A DNA stretch of 64,000 nucleotides, from assembly GCA_014584345.1 (NCBI GenBank), contig JACTNB010000024.1, positions 1-64,000 on the forward strand, written 5' to 3'. Made by a program: the position numbers and the translations under genes. The notes beneath the pieces were generated by a model. It searched no databases. It had not been told where the DNA came from and was given only the letters and a program-made list of their open reading frames with translations. This DNA is from Planctomycetota bacterium (lineage in GTDB: Bacteria; Planctomycetota; Planctomycetia; Planctomycetales; Planctomycetaceae). This document shows, one piece after another, positions 24,459-35,419 of the stretch (within the stretch, counting starts at the first letter, position 1; every line of letters starts with the position of its first letter).

Positions 24459-24786
24459 ATGAAACCGGTTGCCACCAACTCTCCTAAGCTGCTGGACAAG
24501 TTGCGTTTGCGGCTGCGCACCGGCCACTATTCGTATCGCACCGAGCAAGCCTATGTGCGGTGGATGGAGAAGTTCCTGCGGTTTCATCGGAGGCGGAACG
24601 GCGGGGTGTGGCGGCATCCGGACGGGATGGGAAAGGCAGAAGCCGAGGAATATCTGACGTTCCTGGCTGCGGAGCAAAACGTGGCGCCCTCCACGCAGAA
24701 TCAGGCATTTTCAGCACGTCTGTATTTCTGGAGCCACGTGCTGAACGCAAACTTCCGGAGATTCAGGCCCACGCGGGCGCAACAAC
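24459..24786 (+). pseudogene. intI: Integron integrase remnant, N-terminal domain only (outer)
   Basis: About 107 codons match integron integrase N-termini: SPKLLDKLRLRLRTGHYSYR, TEQAYVRWMEKFLRFHRRRN, WRHPDGMGKAEAEEYLTFLA, APSTQNQAFSARLYFWSHVL. Homology fades at RRFRPTRAQ and the frame continues into sequence antisense to lnt. The catalytic domain is missing, at nearly the same place as in the inner remnant. GGAG lies six bases before the ATG at 24459. The orientation is divergent from the cassettes at 24.3-13.1 kb. It differs in sequence from the inner copy, so two distinct integrases have been present. Confidence 0.85.
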
Positions 24787-24846
24787 TCGAAATCACGCGC
24801 CCGACGCAGGGTCCACTGAAGTGGATGCCAATAGGAGTGAATGGAC

Positions 24847-26730
<1,884 letters not shown>

Positions 26731-26815
26731 CTCGTCGTCACTTTCTCGTGCTTAAGAAAGGTTTTCACAGGATTTCCCGGACGATTCGATCCTGCTTCGC
26801 CCGGCACCGTCCCTG

Positions 26816-28051
26816 TCATTCCTCGCATCTCGGCAGGTCTGCTCCCCAGGGAAACAGAACTACCCGATCCCCAACCTCGTACGAGGTCTCGCGGGGTTCG
26901 AACAGGATCATGCCATTCGCCTCGGCTGTTCCCCGCAAGTCAGCCGAGCCGACCCAATGCGCGGGTGTGGCCTGAATGATCCCCTCCTTGATGTTCCAAC
27001 GGGCTGGATAATAGACAGGCCGGTCCCCCTTGACCAGATGAGCTTGAGTCAACTCCGCCAGAATCGACACGTTCTCCATAATTTTACGCCCGCAGCGCAT
27101 GCCCAGCGCCGGTTTCACAAACAGTTCGAAACAGACCAGGGAACTGACGGGATTTCCTGGCAGCCCAAACACGGCGCATTCGGAAGCAGACGCGGAGAAA
27201 TGACCAAACCAGATCGGCTTGCCCGGTTTCAGATTCACCTGATGAAATACCTGTTTCACGCCGCACTCCGCCAGAACGCTTGGAACCAGATCGAGCACCC
27301 CCGCGGAAACCCCTCCCGATAACAGGAGAAAATCGCAGCCGAGGCCCTGGACAATTTTGGCCCGCAATTCCTCCCGGTCATCCCTGGCAATTCCAAGCGG
27401 TACTGGAACTGCCCCGCATGCAAGGAGTTGCGCGCACAACATGGGCTCGTTGGAATTGCGGATTTCCCCTGGTCCTGGTTCCTGGTCCACCGGCACCAGT
27501 TCATTCCCCGTGGCAAGCACGGCAACCCTGGGCCTGGGAAAGACCGGGACCCGGGCATGCCCTAATTCCGCCAGCAATCCGAGGCGTGAGGGCGTAAGCG
27601 AGGTGCCTGCCTGTAATACCGTTTCGCCGGTCCGCAGGCTTTCACCCCGACGCATCACGTTGCGACCGGAAGCAATTCCCTCAAGAGAGACGCTGATGGA
27701 CTCCAGGTCGGCGGAAGCGACATCTTCACAGCGGACCACGGCGTCGCACCCCTCCGGAACGGCTGTTCCCGTCATAACTTGCGTTGCAGAAACAGGTTGC
27801 AGGGGGAGTGCAGGAACTTGACCGGCAGTCAAGCGTTCCAAAATCCTCAGGGTTGTTCCTGGTCCCCGGATATCTTGCGAGCGGACGGCGAATCCATCCA
27901 TCAGGGCTTTGTCGAACGGCGGGGAATCTTGAGTGGCGATGATCGCATCCGCAAGCGTCAACCCGTGGCACTCCCCGAGGGGGGACAGAACAGGACTTGC
28001 GGGGACGATCGTCTGCTGAATCAACGTGAATGCCTCGGGCACTGTAATCAT
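26816..28051 (-). CDS. moeA: Molybdopterin molybdenumtransferase
   Basis: A 411-residue protein beginning MITVPEAFTLIQQTIVPASP, with the MoeA opening text PFDKALMDGFAVRSQDI, the central VFPRPRVAVLATGNELVPVD, LLLSGGVSAGVLDLVPSVL and FGLPGNPVSSLVCFELFVKP motifs, and a C-terminal barrel domain. MoeA inserts molybdenum into molybdopterin-AMP. The frame is open to 28633, but sequence upstream of 28051 is unlike MoeA; an ATG at 28087 is the nearest alternative. No other molybdopterin gene is visible nearby. Lies 85 bp upstream of lnt on the same strand, so the two could be co-transcribed. Confidence 0.92.
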   Translation of the reverse strand: MITVPEAFTLIQQTIVPASPVLSPLGECHGLTLADAIIATQDSPPFDKALMDGFAVRSQDIRGPGTTLRILERLTAGQVPALPLQPVSATQVMTGTAVPEGCDAVVRCEDVASADLESISVSLEGIASGRNVMRRGESLRTGETVLQAGTSLTPSRLGLLAELGHARVPVFPRPRVAVLATGNELVPVDQEPGPGEIRNSNEPMLCAQLLACGAVPVPLGIARDDREELRAKIVQGLGCDFLLLSGGVSAGVLDLVPSVLAECGVKQVFHQVNLKPGKPIWFGHFSASASECAVFGLPGNPVSSLVCFELFVKPALGMRCGRKIMENVSILAELTQAHLVKGDRPVYYPARWNIKEGIIQATPAHWVGSADLRGTAEANGMILFEPRETSYEVGDRVVLFPWGADLPRCEE

Positions 28052-28666
28052 TAGCGTGAGCCTGCCTATTTCCTGCACACTATTCATACACAAGGATTGC
28101 TGGGACTCTTGTCGTGACGCATCCCGGAAACGTCTTCTATTCGCCAGAAATGCGGATTCTATAGGGGCACCTGTCCGCCGTGTCTGGATCGCGATTAAAT
28201 CAACGCGAGTGGATATATCTTGTGAATGGTGTTGAGGTAACACATGAATGCCGCTGTGTAATCTGACAGCAGATCCGTGAGGAGGCAAGCCTGTCCGGGC
28301 TTGCGGGCCGGTCGTTGGGATAGCTGTTTGGTCTGTCAATATACAGAAGATGGGGCATGTGGATTGGTTCGGGAAGACCTTGTCGATTTTTCCAGTTTTG
28401 TGGCTCCTGCGGATGCAAACGGTTGGAATGATTGCAACGTCGGCTATCGATTTGATTTTCCGGGGAAAGTCGGGTCGATACATCAGGCAGGCACCGGAAG
28501 GGGGAGAGCTGTCGAAAGCGAACGAACTTCGACACTTATCCCGCCGGACCCGATCGGGTGGACCATTCTGGAAATGAATGAAAAACCTGCTCCGATCTGA
28601 CAATGTCATCTTGTCGCATTTGTTGACTGACACACTTCGGCCAGGCCGAAGCAGAGGGGATGGAAA
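28052..28666. other. Divergent intergenic region
   Basis: About 600 bp with in-frame extension of moeA upstream but no credible gene. It contains small hairpins (GCAAGCC..GGGCTTGC at ~28284, TTCGGCCAGGCCGAA at ~28637). Promoters of moeA and the YHS gene are expected here; none is certain. Confidence 0.4.
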
Positions 28667-30400
28667 ATGTCTGGAACGAAAAAGCTGCTGGTCGGCGGGT
28701 CCATGGCCGGACTAGTGTTGTCACTGGCATTGCCGGTCAGCACACTTACGGGAACGAATTCACCCGCCGAGCTTTCCGCTGGCGTTCGTCCCGAGTTTAA
28801 TAAGCCCTGGTTGCCCAAGAACAACAAATCCAGCTTCACGCCGACGAAATCGTATCCAATACCCGATTACCTGAAGTACCAGCGGGAGGAGCAGCGGTCT
28901 ACAGCATCTCCAGCTCCCGAGGCCTATGTTCCTCCGGAAATAGACGAGCAAACACCGGGCAATTTGCAGTCTCAACTGGAAGATGTGTATCGCGAGCGAG
29001 ACGGAGAGGAATCGATCGGGGAGGACGTTCCCATCGCGCCGTCTGCTCCCCAGACCTTACAGGTCCAGCAGGCGTCTGCTCGCAAGGAAAAACGGAGCGT
29101 TCCTGACCAGCCCGAGCGCTCCAGTGGATTGTTTGGCCGCATGTATGATCGCGTCATGGGGCGTACGCCCGAGCCGCATCGCCGCCGCCGCGGTGACGAA
29201 CAGGTCCCCCCACTTGAAGAACCCGTTCCCCCGGTGAACAACGTCTTCGATCCCGAGGACAATGTCCCTCTGGTGGAATTGCCTGAAACGGAAAATGCAC
29301 CGCTTGCGGACGTGATCATTCCGCCGCAACCGCAACCCAATTTGCTGCCGGGCATGGATTTTTCCAATCCCGAGTCCTTCCTGCCGGACGTCGCGCAGGG
29401 AGACGGAGAGGCGAACGACGACCCCTTCCCGCTGCCTCCCTTGCCGGAGGGTTTTAACTCGCCCCGCCCGAATGCCGCAGTGACGAGTTCCGTGCCGTCC
29501 GAACAAGCGGAATCCGTCCTCCCGGGGGACATGCTGCTTCCGCCGTTGCCGGAAGGGACAGAAGCGGTGGCCATCGAAGGGGAGGCCGCGCCGGTCGAGG
29601 AACTGCCTCTGAATCAGGAACCCCTCGCGGAATTCGAAACTGGAATTCCGATCCCCCCGATACCGACCGGGCTGCCCGTGCCCGCTAAAACTCAACCCGA
29701 GTTGACGGAAGAAATCGCCAGCGGCGATCCGATGCGGGAAGAATTGCAGGAACCGGAACAGGTTGCTTCCCAACCCCAAGGCGAGGATGCGGATATGCCA
29801 AAACCAGCCGGAGAAACGAAGTCGAATCTCCCGCTGGCCCCTTCGGTTGTCGACGACTCGCGCTGGGAACATCGCCGCCCCGCTTCGAGCCTCGCCGAGG
29901 ACGAAACCGGCTTGCCCAGAATGCATGGATGGCGGTCTCGCGAACAACGGGCAACCAGCCAGGAGCCGAATACCCTGGATATCCCCGACGAAGTGCGGCA
30001 GGCCGAACTTCCCCCGTCCGCGGGACAGGAAAGCCAGATTGAAAAATATCGGCGCATCGCCGAACGGGGCGAACGGTCGGGCTTCAAGGGATTTTGTCCC
30101 GTTACGTTGAAGGATCAACTGGAGTTGGAAGATGCGTCCCCCAGTTTTCGTGCCGAGTTCGAGGGACAAATCTACTACTTCAGCAGCCAGGAATGTCTCC
30201 AGCAGTTCCAGCAGGATCCGATTCGGTATGTTCCCGCGAACAGCGGTCTGGATCTGGTTAAATTCATCAAGGAAGGCTCCGAAGAACCGGGACGGCTGGA
30301 TTTTGCCGTCTGGTATCAGGATCGCCTGTTCCTGTTTTCCTCGCAGGATACCATGCAGACCTTCCGGGCCGAGCCCAGCCGGTTTGTGGGTGAACAATAA
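28667..30400 (+). CDS. Secreted proline-rich protein with tandem YHS-like C-terminal domain
   Basis: A 577-residue protein with a signal peptide (KLLVGGSMAGLVLSLALPVS). Residues ~30-440 are low-complexity, rich in Pro, Glu and basic patches. The C-terminus (~460-577) contains one clear YHS-like unit (FKGFCPVTLKDQLELEDASP, then YYFSSQECLQQFQQDPIRYV) and a second weaker copy (LDFAVWYQDRLFLFSSQDTM). YHS domains in this phylum are often lone, exported and suspected to bind metal; only one cysteine of the classic pair is kept here. AGGGGATGG precedes the start. A terminator follows, so it is a single-gene unit. It lies just before a YHS-containing copper pump. Confidence 0.8.
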   Translation: MSGTKKLLVGGSMAGLVLSLALPVSTLTGTNSPAELSAGVRPEFNKPWLPKNNKSSFTPTKSYPIPDYLKYQREEQRSTASPAPEAYVPPEIDEQTPGNLQSQLEDVYRERDGEESIGEDVPIAPSAPQTLQVQQASARKEKRSVPDQPERSSGLFGRMYDRVMGRTPEPHRRRRGDEQVPPLEEPVPPVNNVFDPEDNVPLVELPETENAPLADVIIPPQPQPNLLPGMDFSNPESFLPDVAQGDGEANDDPFPLPPLPEGFNSPRPNAAVTSSVPSEQAESVLPGDMLLPPLPEGTEAVAIEGEAAPVEELPLNQEPLAEFETGIPIPPIPTGLPVPAKTQPELTEEIASGDPMREELQEPEQVASQPQGEDADMPKPAGETKSNLPLAPSVVDDSRWEHRRPASSLAEDETGLPRMHGWRSREQRATSQEPNTLDIPDEVRQAELPPSAGQESQIEKYRRIAERGERSGFKGFCPVTLKDQLELEDASPSFRAEFEGQIYYFSSQECLQQFQQDPIRYVPANSGLDLVKFIKEGSEEPGRLDFAVWYQDRLFLFSSQDTMQTFRAEPSRFVGEQ

Positions 30401-30433
30401 CATCCGGCGAACCCGGTAACTTGCCATTCAGAT

Positions 30434-30462
30434 AACAGCCGCAAGAAATACTTGCGGCTGTT
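30434..30462 (+). terminator. Rho-independent terminator
   Basis: Perfect 12-bp stem (AACAGCCGCAAG / CTTGCGGCTGTT, loop AAATA), followed by TCTCTTT. Confidence 0.8.
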
Positions 30463-30550
30463 TCTCTTTCCTGGCATGATGAGGTTGTCTCCTAAACCAT
30501 GATATGGAAGTGGAGACCGGCACCGGCGGTTCCTGATGAGGAGGGACGTG

Positions 30551-32995
30551 ATGGCCGTTGATCCAGTCTGCGGTATGACCGTCGACGAGCAGTCCGCTTT
30601 GCAATCCCTCGTGCACGGCGAAACCTACTTTTTTTGCAGTGACCACTGCCGACGTAAGTTCCTGGCCGGCGTGGAGCAGGAGTTGCCTGCCGCTTCGCGG
30701 CATGCCTGCTGTCCGCGGGAATCCTCCGGAACGGAAGCATGCCAGCCAGACAAGTCTGGCAAGTACATTTGTCCGATGTGCCCGGGTGTCGCGAGCGAAA
30801 CACCGGGCGTTTGTCCCCAATGCGGGATGTCGCTCGAACGCAATCCGGCGCGCGGCAAGCCGACCAGGCGAGCCGCGCTCTACACGTGCCCGATGCATCC
30901 TGAAGTGGAACAGGCCGGACCGGGCATCTGCCCGATTTGCGGGATGGATCTGGAGCCGGCGGGCATCGAGCCTTATGCGGAGGAGGACGATGTTGAACTT
31001 CGGAAGATGACTCGGCGGTTCCGGTTTTCCCTGTTCCCGAGCCTGCTCGTATTGCTCCTGGCCATGTTGCCGATGATGAATGTCCCGGTGAATGCCTGGT
31101 TGGGACATACGGTGCATTCCTGGCTGCAACTGATTTTGAGCACTCCGGTTGTGCTCTGGGCGGGTTGGCCATTTTTCGAGCGGGGCTGGCGGTCCGTCGT
31201 GACCTGGAAGCTCAACATGTTCACGCTGATCGCGCTGGGAACGGGGGCAGCCTATTGCTACAGCCTGATGGCCGTGTTGTTTCCCGGAATGATTCCCGAG
31301 GACTTCAAGCACCACGGTCAGGCCGAATTGTACTTCGAGGCGGCGGCCGTCATTATCTTGCTGGTTTGCCTGGGCCAAGTGCTGGAACTCCGCGCCCGCA
31401 GACGGACCAGCAGTGCCATTCGGGAGTTGCTTTCCCTGGCTCCGCCGATCGCCCGCCTTGTTCAAGACGGAAGCGAACGCGAAGTTCCGCTGGAAGACGT
31501 CCAGCCGGGGAATCTACTCCGCGTTCGCCCGGGAGAAAAAATTCCCGTGGATGGCGTACTCACGGAGGGACACAGCACCGTCGATGAATCGATGATCACG
31601 GGCGAAGCCCTGGCCGTGGAGAAAGACCCGGGAGCTATTGTCATCGGGGGAACGGTGAACCAGACAGGCTCGTTCCTGATGCAAGCCGACAAAGTCGGTG
31701 CCGAGACGGTGCTCGCGCGGATTGTCGGCCTGGTTGCCGAGGCACAACGCAGCCGGGCGCCCATTCAAAACATTGCCGACAAAGTCGCGGGGTATTTCGT
31801 GCCCGCCGTGGTTCTGGTGGCCGTGCTCACCTTCCTGACCTGGGCCTTGTTGCAACCCCGGCAGCCTGCATTGGCCTGGGCCCTGGTAAATTCCGTGGCC
31901 GTGCTGATTATCGCCTGTCCGTGTGCTCTGGGGCTGGCCACGCCGATGTCGATCATGGTGGGGATTGGACGTGGGGCGCAGGCCGGGGTCCTCGTCAGGG
32001 ACGCCGAAGTACTGGAAACGCTGGAACATGTAGACACACTCGTCGTGGACAAAACAGGGACGCTCACCGAGGGGCGACCGAAGCTGACGGAATGTCTCCC
32101 CGTGGCCGGTTTCGCGGAAGCCGATCTGCTGCGGTATGCGGCGTCCATCGAGCAGCACAGCGAGCATCCGTTGGCGCGGGCAGTGCTGCAGGGGGCCCGG
32201 GACCGCAATCTGTCGTTGCCCGAGGTTGTTGAGTTCGATTCCATCACCGGATGGGGGGTGCAGGGAACGGTCGCCGACAAGAGTATTCTGATCGGAACGC
32301 GTGCGTTGCTGGAGGAACGAGAAGTAAGGAATCTGGAAGCCCTCGACCAGACTGCCCAAGATCTGCAACAACAAGGTCGGACCGTGATGTATGTTGCGGT
32401 GGATCGGCAGCTTGCCGGACTGGTCGCGGTTTCCGATCCGATCAAGCAGTCCACTCCGGTGGCCTTGCGCGCGTTGCGAGCCCTGGGCTTGCGCGTGCTT
32501 ATGCTTACGGGCGACAACGAACGCACAGCCAGAACCGTAGCGGAGGGACTGGGAATTGACGAATTCCATGCCGGCGTGCTCCCAGCTGAAAAGCTCGGGT
32601 GGATCAAGACCTTGAAAAACGAAGGGCGGGTCGTGGCGATGGCGGGAGACGGCGTTAACGATGCGCCTGCTCTGGCCGAGTCAAATGTGGGCATCGCCAT
32701 GGGAACAGGAACCGACGTGGCCATCGAATCCGCCGGCGTCACGCTGGTCAAGGGGGATCTGCGTGGCATTGTCATGGCGATTCGCCTGAGCCGTCGTACC
32801 ATGCTAAACATCCGTCAGAATCTCTTCTTTGCCCTGGTCTACAATGCCCTGGGCGTCCCGATTGCAGCGGGTGTGCTGTATCCGCTTTCGGATCAGTTGC
32901 TGCTGAACCCGATGATTGCCGCCGCCGCAATGAGCTTCAGTTCGGTCTCAGTCATTGGGAATGCCCTGCGCTTGCGGACGACCTCGCTCGAATAA
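30551..32995 (+). CDS. Heavy-metal P1B-type ATPase (copper/silver type) with YHS and two metal-binding modules
   Basis: An 814-residue protein. Residues 1-45 form a YHS domain (MAVDPVCGMTVDEQSA, YFFCSDHCRRKF), then two heavy-metal-binding modules with the text YICPMCPG..CPQCGMSLE and YTCPMHPEV..CPICGMDLEP. Eight membrane helices follow; CPC in IIACPCALGLATP (~455) marks Cu+/Ag+ specificity; actuator TGEALAVEK, phosphorylation motif VDKTGTLTEG (~500), HP motif SEHPLARAV and hinge GDGVNDAPAL are intact. It would export Cu+ or Ag+ from the cytoplasm. No N-terminal HMA domain is present. The start ATG at 30551 has GAGG seven bases upstream. It is not in an evident operon with a CueR-type regulator. 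Confidence 0.9.
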   Translation: MAVDPVCGMTVDEQSALQSLVHGETYFFCSDHCRRKFLAGVEQELPAASRHACCPRESSGTEACQPDKSGKYICPMCPGVASETPGVCPQCGMSLERNPARGKPTRRAALYTCPMHPEVEQAGPGICPICGMDLEPAGIEPYAEEDDVELRKMTRRFRFSLFPSLLVLLLAMLPMMNVPVNAWLGHTVHSWLQLILSTPVVLWAGWPFFERGWRSVVTWKLNMFTLIALGTGAAYCYSLMAVLFPGMIPEDFKHHGQAELYFEAAAVIILLVCLGQVLELRARRRTSSAIRELLSLAPPIARLVQDGSEREVPLEDVQPGNLLRVRPGEKIPVDGVLTEGHSTVDESMITGEALAVEKDPGAIVIGGTVNQTGSFLMQADKVGAETVLARIVGLVAEAQRSRAPIQNIADKVAGYFVPAVVLVAVLTFLTWALLQPRQPALAWALVNSVAVLIIACPCALGLATPMSIMVGIGRGAQAGVLVRDAEVLETLEHVDTLVVDKTGTLTEGRPKLTECLPVAGFAEADLLRYAASIEQHSEHPLARAVLQGARDRNLSLPEVVEFDSITGWGVQGTVADKSILIGTRALLEEREVRNLEALDQTAQDLQQQGRTVMYVAVDRQLAGLVAVSDPIKQSTPVALRALRALGLRVLMLTGDNERTARTVAEGLGIDEFHAGVLPAEKLGWIKTLKNEGRVVAMAGDGVNDAPALAESNVGIAMGTGTDVAIESAGVTLVKGDLRGIVMAIRLSRRTMLNIRQNLFFALVYNALGVPIAAGVLYPLSDQLLLNPMIAAAAMSFSSVSVIGNALRLRTTSLE

Positions 32996-33638
32996 CACGA
33001 CCGCGGGATTGTTGTTGTAGCATGCGAGCGGGGGACGTGAGTCCCCTGGCAGTTGCGGCTGGAATTAGAGGTTGGTGGCCGAGTCGCCATGCGGTCGAAA
33101 TAGACAGGGGACGGACGTGTGCCACTGGCGTGCAGCAATGGCGGGGTTTCGCAAGGCGTCAACGCAAGTGGATAGGAGCGCCTGTTCGCGTATCGCATCC
33201 CGGTTTCCGATGGGCCAACATTCGCTTGTGTAAATGTGCCAGCAAACGTTTGCGCGACTGCGGGCAGGATCGTGCCGATGTTTGCCACGCGAGAACGTGA
33301 ACCCGTCAATCCCTGCCGATGCCAGGCGCAATTCCTGCCACGGATTGGCCAGGACGAGGTGAATCCAGGTTGCCTGTGGGTCTGAAGTTATGTCGGGTGA
33401 GTGACTGTCCGCACTCCCGGTTCGCGAATTTTGAACATTCCACTGGCACGCCGCTTGCGGGAAGTGTCCGATAACTCGTCGCTGCTCCCGCACTGCGGGA
33501 AACGTGCGAGGATGCATCGCCAGCGAGGCATGCCTGAATCCGTCCCGAATCGGGCAGCGGTTGAACCAGGTCCCCGCTGGCTTCCCGGTTTCCGAACAGC
33601 TTGCCGCTGTTCCCCGCCTGAAAAAAAGGAAAGTTCTT
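32996..33638. other. Intergenic region
   Basis: About 640 bp without a convincing gene. A stem GGGGAC/GTCCCC at ~33032-33047 lies close behind the copper pump and may be its terminator, though no T-run follows. Confidence 0.4.
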
Positions 33639-34454
33639 GTGAAGCATCTAACGAACACCTCCCGGGGTTTGTTGCTCGACATGGATGGCGTCATTTATCG
33701 GGGGAGCGAATTGATTCGCGGTGCCGATCGTTTCATCGGCCAATTGCTTGCCGACGACATTCCCTTCCTGTTCCTGACCAACAACAGCCAACGGACCCAG
33801 CGCGACGTGGCGACAAAATTGCAGCGGATGGGGATCCCGGTGGAAGATCACCATGTCTTCACCTGTGCCATGGCGACGGCAAGTTTCCTGTCCGACCAGA
33901 AACCCTGCGGGACCGCCTACGTGATTGGCGAAGGGGGATTGCACAGCGCGCTGCACGATGTCGGGTATTCCATCGTGGAGAGTCAACCCGATTATGTTGT
34001 GGTGGGTGAAGGACGCACCTTCACGATGGAAATGCTTGAACGCGCCTGCAATCTGATCCAGGAGGGTGCCAAACTGATTGCCACGAATATGGATCCCAAC
34101 TGTCCCACTCAACATGGGTTGAGGCCCGGTTGCGGGGCCATTGTCGCCATGCTCGAATCGGCGACCGGCATCAGGGCTTTCAGCGTCGGGAAGCCCAGCC
34201 CGATCATGATGCGCGCGGCCCGAAAAGTCCTCGGCCTCTCCGCTGGGGAAACAACCATCGTGGGAGACACCATGGAAACCGATATCCTGGGAGGCGTGCA
34301 ATTGGGATATCGCACGGTGCTGGTGCTCTCAGGAGGGACGCGGAAATCCGATCTGAGGCAGTACGCCTTTCAACCCGACCGGATTGTCGATTCCATTGCC
34401 GACATTGATCTTGGGGCCTTGCTGAACGAATCCCAGCGACTGGTTGCGGTGTGA
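33639..34454 (+). CDS. HAD-IIA family hydrolase (NagD-like)
   Basis: A 271-residue protein with the HAD-IIA layout: motif I RGLLLDMDGVIYRG, cap region, motif II FLFLTNNSQRTQ, a VGKPSPIMM segment (Lys) and motif IV TTIVGDTMETDILGG. Members dephosphorylate small phosphorylated metabolites (UMP/GMP, pyridoxal phosphate, phosphoglycolate or p-nitrophenyl phosphate); the true substrate is not visible. Start GTG at 33639 with AAGGAAAG five bases upstream. Longer frames upstream lack a ribosome site. Stands alone, close to the repeat element at 34531. Confidence 0.85.
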   Translation: MKHLTNTSRGLLLDMDGVIYRGSELIRGADRFIGQLLADDIPFLFLTNNSQRTQRDVATKLQRMGIPVEDHHVFTCAMATASFLSDQKPCGTAYVIGEGGLHSALHDVGYSIVESQPDYVVVGEGRTFTMEMLERACNLIQEGAKLIATNMDPNCPTQHGLRPGCGAIVAMLESATGIRAFSVGKPSPIMMRAARKVLGLSAGETTIVGDTMETDILGGVQLGYRTVLVLSGGTRKSDLRQYAFQPDRIVDSIADIDLGALLNESQRLVAV

Positions 34455-34530
34455 TGTCGTACCCACTGCATTCCCCGTCGTCCTCTCGGTCCGCCCCAGC
34501 CACGTATTCAAGGGAAACGGAGTCTGCTAG

Positions 34531-34735
34531 CCCGGATTTCTCACCCGGGGCAATCAATCAGACTTGCTGACTTCCACGAACTAGCCGCGCCCGTCAGGAA
34601 GCGGGCCAGTCTGGGTGCCAGATTTTGCCGCAATGCATTGTCAGTATTGACGATGTGTCCAAAGAGTGCTCATTGAGGAACCGCCCGACTGGCCCGCTTC
34701 CTGACGGGCGCGGCTAGTTCTCTGGACATATTGCG
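34531..34735. repeat. Dispersed ~200-bp element, copy 1
   Basis: Left part CCCGGATTTCTCACCCGGG (hairpin), then a 145-bp core with ~32-bp terminal inverted repeats (AACTAGCCGCGCCCGTCAGG... and its complement). An inverted, slightly diverged copy lies at 40040-40240. No ORF, and no clear target duplication seen. Size and ends resemble a MITE-like or REP-derived element. Confidence 0.75.
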
Positions 34736-34842
34736 ATTGACATATCTATACATCTCGGTGTAGTATTTTCTGGTCGCATCCTCGCGATGGGACAAACGAC
34801 CCTCCCCCATTCCCTGCCTGCGATTTTTCGAGAGGAGTTCTC

Positions 34843-35385
34843 ATGCCTGATTATCCTGCCCACATCGAGTCGACAGGCAAGGGCCTGTCACGTTTACTGA
34901 TCGTTGTTGTGTTGACGTGGAGTGGCATGGGGACGATGGCGGAGTCGGGGGAAACAAGCATCGAGGCGGCCCGGATACGTGCCCAACTGCTGCACGAAAC
35001 GATTCACGGCTCGCTGCAGGTGATCCATCGGGATTTTTTTGAAGAGGAGCGTTCGCGCAAGTTGCCTTCGCAAGCACTGCAGGATGTGTTTGGTGAACTG
35101 CAACGGAAACATGGGATCGTGGTCCGCTGGATCACCGTGGACGCCGACGAAATGACGAGCGACCATCGCCCCGCCGGGAGCGCGGAACTGGAGGCCGTGG
35201 AAAAGTTAAAAGCGGGCGAAGAGTCTCACGAAGTGGTCACCGCCGAGGCGCTGCATTTTGTGGGAAGAATCCCGCTTTCCTCGCAATGCCTGAAATGTCA
35301 CGTCAAGTTGAGGAACAGCAACCGCGAGCGGTCCTCCGGGCTTTCCATTCGCATTCCACTGTCAACGCCTGCCAGTCCGGAGTGA
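34843..35385 (+). CDS. DUF3365-like (c-type heme) periplasmic protein
   Basis: A 180-residue protein with a signal peptide (LSRLLIVVVLTWSGMGTMA) and the compact alpha/beta sequence of DUF3365/Tll0287-like domains: VFGELQRKHGIVVRWITVDA, AVEKLKAGEESHEVV, LHFVGRIPLSSQCLKCH. The CLKCH motif is a c-type heme attachment site and lies at the usual C-terminal place. Such domains occur as sensors or electron-transfer proteins. No kinase is attached here; the gene stands alone. The start is the first ATG after GAGAGGAG at ~34831. Confidence 0.75.
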   Translation: MPDYPAHIESTGKGLSRLLIVVVLTWSGMGTMAESGETSIEAARIRAQLLHETIHGSLQVIHRDFFEEERSRKLPSQALQDVFGELQRKHGIVVRWITVDADEMTSDHRPAGSAELEAVEKLKAGEESHEVVTAEALHFVGRIPLSSQCLKCHVKLRNSNRERSSGLSIRIPLSTPASPE

Positions 35386-35419
35386 ATTGTGTTCGGCGTG
35401 CTCTTTTCGATTCCAGTGG

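Larger units (their letters stand above)
9625..24461 (-). mobile_element. Chromosomal integron: cassette array with two degenerate intI heads
   Basis: Thirteen units on the minus strand, each an ORF (or a two-gene unit, or a fragment) followed by an attC-like site. Sites begin and end with 7-base cores of the RYYYAAC / GTTRRRY type and have imperfect inverted arms. Several share long stretches (for example the sites at 11613 and 23339). Two integrase fragments on the plus strand (12730 and 24459) lie divergent from the cassettes with attI-like junctions between, as in known integrons. The first seven bases of a cassette usually match the R'' core of its own attC, as expected for circular intermediates. 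Both integrases lack the catalytic domain, so the array is probably immobile unless an integrase acts in trans. Confidence 0.82.

Noticed and set aside
33022..33300. Plus-strand frame in the gap after the copper pump
   Set aside because: Arg/Gly/Trp-rich composition without ribosome site or family resemblance; the start lies in a hairpin.
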